Origin: Christensenellaceae bacterium
GTDB lineage: Bacteria; Bacillota; Clostridia; Christensenellales; Aristaeellaceae
Assembly: GCA_012518615.1 (NCBI GenBank)
Contig: JAAYRU010000053.1
Location: 1-64,000 of the forward strand
Length of the DNA stretch: 64,000 bases
Direction: 5' to 3'
The translations under genes were made by a program, and so were the position numbers. Each line of letters opens with the position of its first letter. The stretch's first letter is position 1. A model generated the notes under the pieces. It made no database searches. It saw nothing but the letters and a program-made list of their open reading frames with translations, and was not told the origin of the DNA. Positions 59,928-64,000 of this stretch are shown here, piece by piece.

Positions 59928-61289
59928 ATGAAAAAACTAAGGCTTATCAGCCTAATCTTAGTCTGTGTTATGCTCAGCGGCTGTACGCTGGTTGTTAAAG
60001 ACCCCGAGGTTGACGGCGCGCGCATTGTAATCACCGTTAATGGTGAGGAGATGAACAAAAAAGCTTTCATGGAAGAGCTTAACGCCAACATTGAGATGCA
60101 AAAAAAGCTTGAGGTGTTTTACCAAAGCTATGGTATGCAAGCCCCCGCTGTTAGCGAGGAGGAAATAAGGGATACCACCATAGACGATATTGTTAGAAAT
60201 ACCGTGCTTAAGCAGAAGGCAGCCAAATTGCAGCTTGATGTGCTTAGCGAAGAAGATATAAAGCAGCTTGAAAAAGACACTGAAAACAGCTGGAACAATA
60301 TTAAAAACGGTATGAAATCGCGCTTCTTTGCGGAAACTGAGCTTGAAGGCGATGAGCTTGAAAAAGCCCTTGAAGAAAAAGCAATAGCCGAAGGCTACAG
60401 CAAGGAAGAAGAAAATGATAGGTTTAAAAACACATTAATAATGGATAAACTAAGGCAGGAAGCCATAAAGGATGTAAGCGTAACTGCCGAAGAAATAAAG
60501 GCGGAGTATGATTCCTTCGTCGCCCGTGACGAGGCTCTTGCAAAAGAAAACCCCAACGAATACGGCAGAGCTCTTATGAACAGGCAAACTAACTATTATG
60601 CCCCCGCAGGCTACCGCATGGTAAAGCAAATACTAGTAAAATTCCTTGAAGAAAACCAAACTGAAATAGACACCGCAAGGGGTGTACTATCCGACAAGGA
60701 AAACGCTTTCACCCAAGCTGAAAGCGCATATAACGCAAACGAAGAAGCGCTTAAAGAAGAAGGGCTATCCCCTGAAGAAATTCAGGAGCTTAACGACAAA
60801 AAGGCGGAGCTTAAAAAAGCGCTTGAAACTGCTGAGGACGAAAAATCCCAAGCTGAGGATGACCTTGAAACCGCGCTTGAAAAAGGCTATGCAGCAATAA
60901 ATGAAAAAGCTCAGGGCATATACGACCGCCTTGTAGAAGGTGAGGATTTTGATACGCTGGCTCAAGAATACAATGAGGACACCGGTATGCCGCAAGAAGG
61001 CTATGCTGTAAGAAAAGGCTTCGACGATTTTGACATCGCATTCATGGACGCCGCTATGGGGCTTAAAAACATAGGCGATGTATCCATGCCCGCCAAAGGC
61101 ATGTATGGCTTCTATATAGTGTACTATTCCGCCGATGTAAAAGAGGGCGCAATAGAGCTAGCAAAAGTACAAGAGGATATAAAAGCTGACCTGCTCAAGA
61201 AAAAGCAGGATGAAACCTACGAAAACGCAGTAAAAAGCTGGACAGATGAAAGCGAAATAATAATAGATAAAGAGGCTATAATAGATTAA
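59928..61289 (+). CDS. PpiC/SurA-like peptidyl-prolyl isomerase lipoprotein
   Basis: A 453-residue lipoprotein with lipobox LSGC at residues 17-20 of MKKLRLISLILVCVMLSGC. A SurA-N/trigger-factor-like chaperone helical region (ITVNGEEMNKKAFMEELNA onward) leads to a parvulin domain that begins AGYRMVKQILVKFLEENQ and resumes AQGIYDRLVEGEDFDTLAQE, ending FDDFDIAFMDAAMGLKNIGD. Between these halves is a charged helical insert of about 65 residues. It probably helps fold exported proteins, as PrsA does. The ATG at 59928 was preferred as it opens directly into the signal peptide. Confidence 0.88.
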   Translation: MKKLRLISLILVCVMLSGCTLVVKDPEVDGARIVITVNGEEMNKKAFMEELNANIEMQKKLEVFYQSYGMQAPAVSEEEIRDTTIDDIVRNTVLKQKAAKLQLDVLSEEDIKQLEKDTENSWNNIKNGMKSRFFAETELEGDELEKALEEKAIAEGYSKEEENDRFKNTLIMDKLRQEAIKDVSVTAEEIKAEYDSFVARDEALAKENPNEYGRALMNRQTNYYAPAGYRMVKQILVKFLEENQTEIDTARGVLSDKENAFTQAESAYNANEEALKEEGLSPEEIQELNDKKAELKKALETAEDEKSQAEDDLETALEKGYAAINEKAQGIYDRLVEGEDFDTLAQEYNEDTGMPQEGYAVRKGFDDFDIAFMDAAMGLKNIGDVSMPAKGMYGFYIVYYSADVKEGAIELAKVQEDIKADLLKKKQDETYENAVKSWTDESEIIIDKEAIID

Positions 61290-61301
61290 TAGCTAAAAAT
61301 T

Positions 61302-61331
61302 AACGGGCTGTCGTGTGGCAGCCCGTTTTTT
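61302..61331 (+). terminator. Terminator of the PpiC-type lipoprotein gene
   Basis: AACGGGCTG-TCGTGTGG-CAGCCCGTTTTTT, a strong intrinsic terminator 12 bases after the stop. Confidence 0.9.
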
Positions 61332-61355
61332 GTGGGTTGTTTTTGCGGTATAATA

Positions 61356-62306
61356 TTATATAAGCATATAGAAGAAAATGGATATTACAAGCTGTAAAAC
61401 TGAAAAGCGAAGCACAGTTTGAGTGTCTGAAAAACCCATATTATCGCGCACATGGTCGTGAAGCGGTGTGCGTATATTGCGCATGAATGACTTGTATTTA
61501 GTTACCCTAAGCACAGTTAGTTTAAGCAAGCTTGATATTCCATCAAGTATAATAGAAATCGCAAAGGGTATGTACAGAAGCGGCGCTCCGCTTTTAAGCG
61601 CTGTTATTGCTATAAGCACGCCTAGCGCCCTAGAACCCGCATCCCCCATTAAATGCGTACTTGGGGAAGCGTTAAAGCAGGAATACGCAAGCACACCCGC
61701 AAGGAAGAGCGTTGTTACAGGACTAAAATCCTCCATGGTATACATTTTATTGGAAGCAGCAAAAAAGAAAACAAGGCACATGCTTACTAGGCTGGAGCTT
61801 AAGCCATCTACCCCATCACATATATTTGTTACATTTATGCTTCCCCATATAAGCGCAACGGCAAAAACAAATACTATTATTGGCGGCAGAGTTAAGCTAA
61901 AGCCAAGCACGGGGAACATAAAAGGTGTATTGTTAAAATATATAAATACATATGCTCCAAGGCAGGCAATAAAAAGGTCTATTAGCCCTTTTTTAAGCTC
62001 CCCCCAAGGTTTTTTGGAGTTGTCATCCAGATAACCTGCTAACATTTCCATAATGATAAGCAATAAATAAAGGTAGCTTTCAATTGAAAGCCTAAAAAAC
62101 ACTACAGATAGTATGCACACAGGTAGCACGAATAATATACCCGCGCTTGTCCTCTTGCCCTTTGAGGCATCGCCGTCAAAGGCGAGCTCCCTCCCCCTAT
62201 CCAGCGGCAGGAAGTTGCTGAACCTATAAAAAAGTATGAAGCAAATAGCAAATGCAAATAAAAATAGTAACCCAAGTATGGGGCTTGAAATAGGCAGGGT
62301 AATCAA
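61356..62306 (-). CDS. MraY-like phospho-sugar transferase
   Basis: A 316-residue polytopic protein of the MraY/WecA family with about ten membrane segments. Catalytic Asp pair in MLAGYLDDNSKKPWG, NVTNICDGVDGLSSSL, the GDAGSRALG loop, and a C-terminal TPLHDHVRDNMGFSDTQTVL that parallels the PIHHHFE...GWSE segment of true MraY. The N-terminal KxGTPTMGG is replaced by KGKRTSAG. It transfers a sugar phosphate to undecaprenyl phosphate. It is outside any mur cluster and next to uppP, so it may be the only MraY or a paralogue for another polymer. Confidence 0.83.
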   Translation of the reverse strand: MITLPISSPILGLLFLFAFAICFILFYRFSNFLPLDRGRELAFDGDASKGKRTSAGILFVLPVCILSVVFFRLSIESYLYLLLIIMEMLAGYLDDNSKKPWGELKKGLIDLFIACLGAYVFIYFNNTPFMFPVLGFSLTLPPIIVFVFAVALIWGSINVTNICDGVDGLSSSLVSMCLVFFFAASNKMYTMEDFSPVTTLFLAGVLAYSCFNASPSTHLMGDAGSRALGVLIAITALKSGAPLLYIPFAISIILDGISSLLKLTVLRVTKYKSFMRNIRTPLHDHVRDNMGFSDTQTVLRFSVLQLVISIFFYMLI

Positions 62307-62316
62307 TATATCCTCC

Positions 62317-63135
62317 TTACTGCATTATGGGCGGGAAGCCCGCAAAACCCGTTAACTGAAAAATAATAGTAATTATGCCGACTATCGCAACATATATAGC
62401 AAACTTGTTAAAGCTTATTTTTTCTATAAGGCGCAGCATATAGCGTATGGCAAAAAAGCCTGAAACCGCCGCAAAGGCAGTACCTACAAGTATATCAAAG
62501 CTGAAAAGCGTAGCGGTGTTGCCGCTTTCAAATACATCTTTAAGTTCAACTAAGAATGAGCCAAGTATAGCAGGCGCGCTCATTAGAAAAGAGAATTTAG
62601 CAGCTGTCCTTCTTGAAAGCCCTGATATTAAACCGCCTAGCAGCGTTGAGCCAGACCTGCTAACCCCCGGCAATAGCGCAACCGCTTGGAATAATCCCAT
62701 AGCGCCAGCGTTTTTAAGGTCTACCTCATCGCTTGGCTTTTTGTTTTTGCGGCTTATATACTCCGCCAAAACTAAAAACAGCGCAGTTATTAAAAATGCG
62801 GGTCCTAAAAACCAGCCAGTAAAAGTGGAGTCTATAAAATCCCCCAAGAGCAGTACAGCAAAAAGCGCAGGCAGCGATGCTAGGAATAGTAGAAGCAGCG
62901 TCCTATCCTTAATAGGGTGGCGCAGCATATTTAGCCAATCCTTAATAAACACTGCTGCCACCGCAAGCAGAGTGCCCATGTGCAGCATAATCATAAGGCT
63001 TTTAGATGAGGATACATCATAACCTACTAGGCTTAGTAGCCTTTCAGCTAGTAACAGATGACCGCTTGATGAAATAGGCAAAAACTCCGACAAGCCCTGC
63101 ACTATCCCCATTATTGCGGAAAATAATACTTGCAT
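62317..63135 (-). CDS. uppP: Undecaprenyl-diphosphatase UppP (BacA)
   Basis: A 272-residue membrane phosphatase that recycles undecaprenyl pyrophosphate. The active-site motifs are QGLSEFLPISSSGHLLLAER (residues 14-33) and LLPGVSRSGSTLLGGLISG near 155. It confers the carrier for peptidoglycan and gives some bacitracin tolerance. Ten bases separate it from the MraY-like gene, an operon for lipid-carrier traffic. Confidence 0.96.
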   Translation of the reverse strand: MQVLFSAIMGIVQGLSEFLPISSSGHLLLAERLLSLVGYDVSSSKSLMIMLHMGTLLAVAAVFIKDWLNMLRHPIKDRTLLLLFLASLPALFAVLLLGDFIDSTFTGWFLGPAFLITALFLVLAEYISRKNKKPSDEVDLKNAGAMGLFQAVALLPGVSRSGSTLLGGLISGLSRRTAAKFSFLMSAPAILGSFLVELKDVFESGNTATLFSFDILVGTAFAAVSGFFAIRYMLRLIEKISFNKFAIYVAIVGIITIIFQLTGFAGFPPIMQ

Positions 63136-63150
63136 AGTATTTCCTTTCGA

Positions 63151-63399
63151 TTAGCCGTTTAGACCCTCAGCTTGGCGCTGCATGTTTTCAACTACAATAT
63201 CGCATATATCGCCAAAGCATGAGCATGCCTCTAAAACATGCCAAGGCTCATTTGTGTGGTAGTGTACTTTTAACATCTCATCATCACCAACGCACAAAAG
63301 GCAATCCCCGGGGATTTGGGAAATCGTCCTTGAAATTGCATTTTCGTCTAAATTATCTCCTTCAATTAGGAGCTGCACATCGAACTTGTACTCTAACAT
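63151..63399 (-). CDS. Small stand-alone DAK/DegV-kinase-type C-terminal domain protein
   Basis: An 82-residue protein whose middle, CLLCVGDDEMLKVHYHTNEP-WHVLEACS, resembles the C-terminal portion of DAK-like fatty-acid kinases (LKVHVHTNNP), here without the rest of the enzyme. Start ATG 63399 after AAGGAGG. It may be a regulatory subunit or a small relic; I cannot choose. Divergently transcribed from the glycyl-radical-type gene; consensus promoter below. Confidence 0.65.
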   Translation of the reverse strand: MLEYKFDVQLLIEGDNLDENAISRTISQIPGDCLLCVGDDEMLKVHYHTNEPWHVLEACSCFGDICDIVVENMQRQAEGLNG

Positions 63400-63424
63400 A
63401 ATTACCTCCTTAACTAACCAAGAT

Positions 63425-63453
63425 ATAATACAACGAGAGCATTTTCTTGTCAA
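63425..63453 (-). promoter_or_regulatory. Promoter of the small DAK-like gene (and probably uppP)
   Basis: Minus strand TTGACA (63453-63448), 17 bases, TATTAT (63430-63425), 25 bases before the ATG. It may read on into uppP and the MraY-like gene, with gaps of only 15 and 10 bases. Confidence 0.8.
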
Positions 63454-63497
63454 AAATTGTACATTTTGTGTTTTGCTTGTTTCAGAACCACAACATG

Positions 63498-63506
63498 TGG
63501 TATAAT
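63498..63506 (+). promoter_or_regulatory. Extended -10 promoter of the glycyl-radical-type gene
   Basis: TGGTATAAT with hexamer TATAAT at 63501-63506; weak -35 (TGTTTC at 63478-63483). A small palindrome CCACA-ACA-TGTGG touches the -10. Confidence 0.6.
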
Positions 63507-63535
63507 TCTATTACACACAAAGGAGGTAAAAAATC

Positions 63536-63802
63536 ATGGCATGTAGCGTACAGGTAAGCAACGGCACTATGGCGCAGGAAGAAATCAACCAATATATTGA
63601 AAGAGCAAAACAGAACTACGGGAAAGAGCCTATCCATATGGATATACATATAGACGGGGACTTTGTTGACATCGACTACACTTTTCAAACCAAGCCTTTT
63701 GACAGGATTCGCCGCATAACTGGCTATCTTGTAGGCACGCTAGACCGTTTCAACAACGGCAAAAGGGCTGAAGAGCACGACAGGGTAAAGCATCAATTAT
63801 AA
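63536..63802 (+). CDS. Stand-alone NrdD-type glycyl-radical domain protein
   Basis: An 88-residue protein whose C-terminal half, RIRRITGYLVGTLDRFNNGK then RAEEHDRVKHQL, matches the end of class III (anaerobic) ribonucleotide reductase NrdD, where the Gly in RRVCGYLG carries the radical; Gly63 is the equivalent here. The CxxC zinc site preceding it in NrdD is missing (only Cys3 remains), and there is no nucleotide-binding domain. Residues 1-50 look like a small alpha/beta unit. Consensus AAAGGAGG ribosome binding site. Clostridia carry such proteins under the NRDD name. Role unknown; a spare radical domain like GrcA is possible. Confidence 0.8.
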   Translation: MACSVQVSNGTMAQEEINQYIERAKQNYGKEPIHMDIHIDGDFVDIDYTFQTKPFDRIRRITGYLVGTLDRFNNGKRAEEHDRVKHQL

Positions 63803-63842
63803 TTTTCTAATATTGCTAATACAATAAAAATAGTGCGTACAA

Positions 63843-63875
63843 TAAGTAGCAAGCAAAAACAGTTTGCTACTTTTA
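63843..63875. terminator. Terminator between the glycyl-radical gene and rpiB
   Basis: AAGTAGCAAGC-AAAAACA-GTTTGCTACTTTT; the stem overlaps the rpiB stop codon and serves both converging genes. Confidence 0.75.
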
Positions 63876-64000
63876 TATTTCCTGTCCTTTTTCGATTCTT
63901 TCTATAAGCTCAAGCCTTCTTGAGTGCCTTCCGCCTTGGAAATCGCTTTCTAAGTACGCTTTAACTACGGTTTTTGCAAGTTCAGCGCCTATTACCCTTG
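63873..64000 (-). CDS. rpiB: Ribose-5-phosphate isomerase B, C-terminal part (runs off the window)
   Basis: The last 42 codons read RVIGAELAKTVVKAYLESDF, QGGRHSRRLELIERIEKGQE and I, then TAA. FQGGRHSRR is the phosphate-binding signature of RpiB/LacAB isomerases, which interconvert ribulose- and ribose-5-phosphate. The N-terminal two-thirds lie beyond base 64000. Confidence 0.88.
   Translation of the reverse strand, partial: RVIGAELAKTVVKAYLESDFQGGRHSRRLELIERIEKGQEI

Noticed and set aside
1..64000. CRISPR arrays, tRNA genes, prophage or plasmid functions
   Set aside because: I saw no regularly spaced direct repeats, no tRNA cloverleaf with a TTCGAnTC arm, and no integrase, phage structural or replication initiator gene.

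Overview
The window looks like a chromosomal segment of an anaerobic Bacillota, probably class Clostridia. The grounds are the housekeeping neighbourhoods: Asp23/AmaP/DUF2273 - nusB - M22 glycoprotease - folD - xseA - xseB - prenyl synthase; ylxM - ffh - rpsP - khpA - rimM - trmD; dnaG - sigA - trmK - nif3-like. Anaerobic signatures fit too: a class III ribonucleotide reductase-type glycyl-radical fragment and a minimal SufB/SufC pair. Base composition is moderate, GTG and TTG starts are common, and most genes lie on the minus strand in tightly overlapping operons. A lineage near Christensenellales is only a guess. No sporulation gene is visible, although spoIIIA often lies near the Asp23 cluster in spore formers.

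Layout. 1-560: the 5' end of an IS5/IS1182-type insertion element that runs off the left edge and appears to have cut the last gene of a sugar operon. 560-7083: that operon, with a LacI-type regulator, a GH31 glycosidase, two CUT1 permeases and a binding protein, behind a consensus promoter and LacI-type operator. 7244-13436: an rRNA/tRNA methylase, an unrecognised coiled-coil protein, purB, pyk and a glyoxalase-fold protein. 13604-16193 (plus): FlK-like thioesterase, ECF sigma factor, membrane anti-sigma candidate and a rhomboid-fold protein lacking catalytic residues. 16215-24684: RNase P RNA and the replication, transcription, translation block. 24757-38483: SRP, 4-thiouridine/cysteine desulfurase, prenyl/exonuclease VII/folate, envelope-stress Asp23 and hisS-aspS operons. 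38718-42472 (plus): pgi, a 6S-like RNA, tsaC/sua5 and an orphan PotD-like protein. 42515-51421 (minus): Nnr, AcpS, lipase, TrpS, threonine degradation (tdh-kbl), a thioredoxin-reductase-like enzyme and a CBS-domain transporter. 51555-54580 (plus): a tryptophan T-box controlling a TrpXYZ-type ABC transporter. 54655-64000: minimal Suf system, a secreted Cys-rich repeat protein, a 1-phosphofructokinase-family sugar kinase, a PpiC-type lipoprotein, MraY-like and UppP lipid-carrier enzymes, two small proteins and the end of rpiB.

RNA-level regulation is the richest part. Besides the T-box with specifier codon UGG, the window carries a 6S-like RNA behind a perfect consensus promoter, RNase P RNA starting a few bases after a stop codon, a hisS leader with an apparent attenuator, and an approximately 160-nt near-palindromic element followed by a terminator between khpA and rimM. 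The last two, the twin-palindrome promoter of ylxM-ffh, and the stand-alone glycyl-radical domain are the best candidates for undescribed biology.
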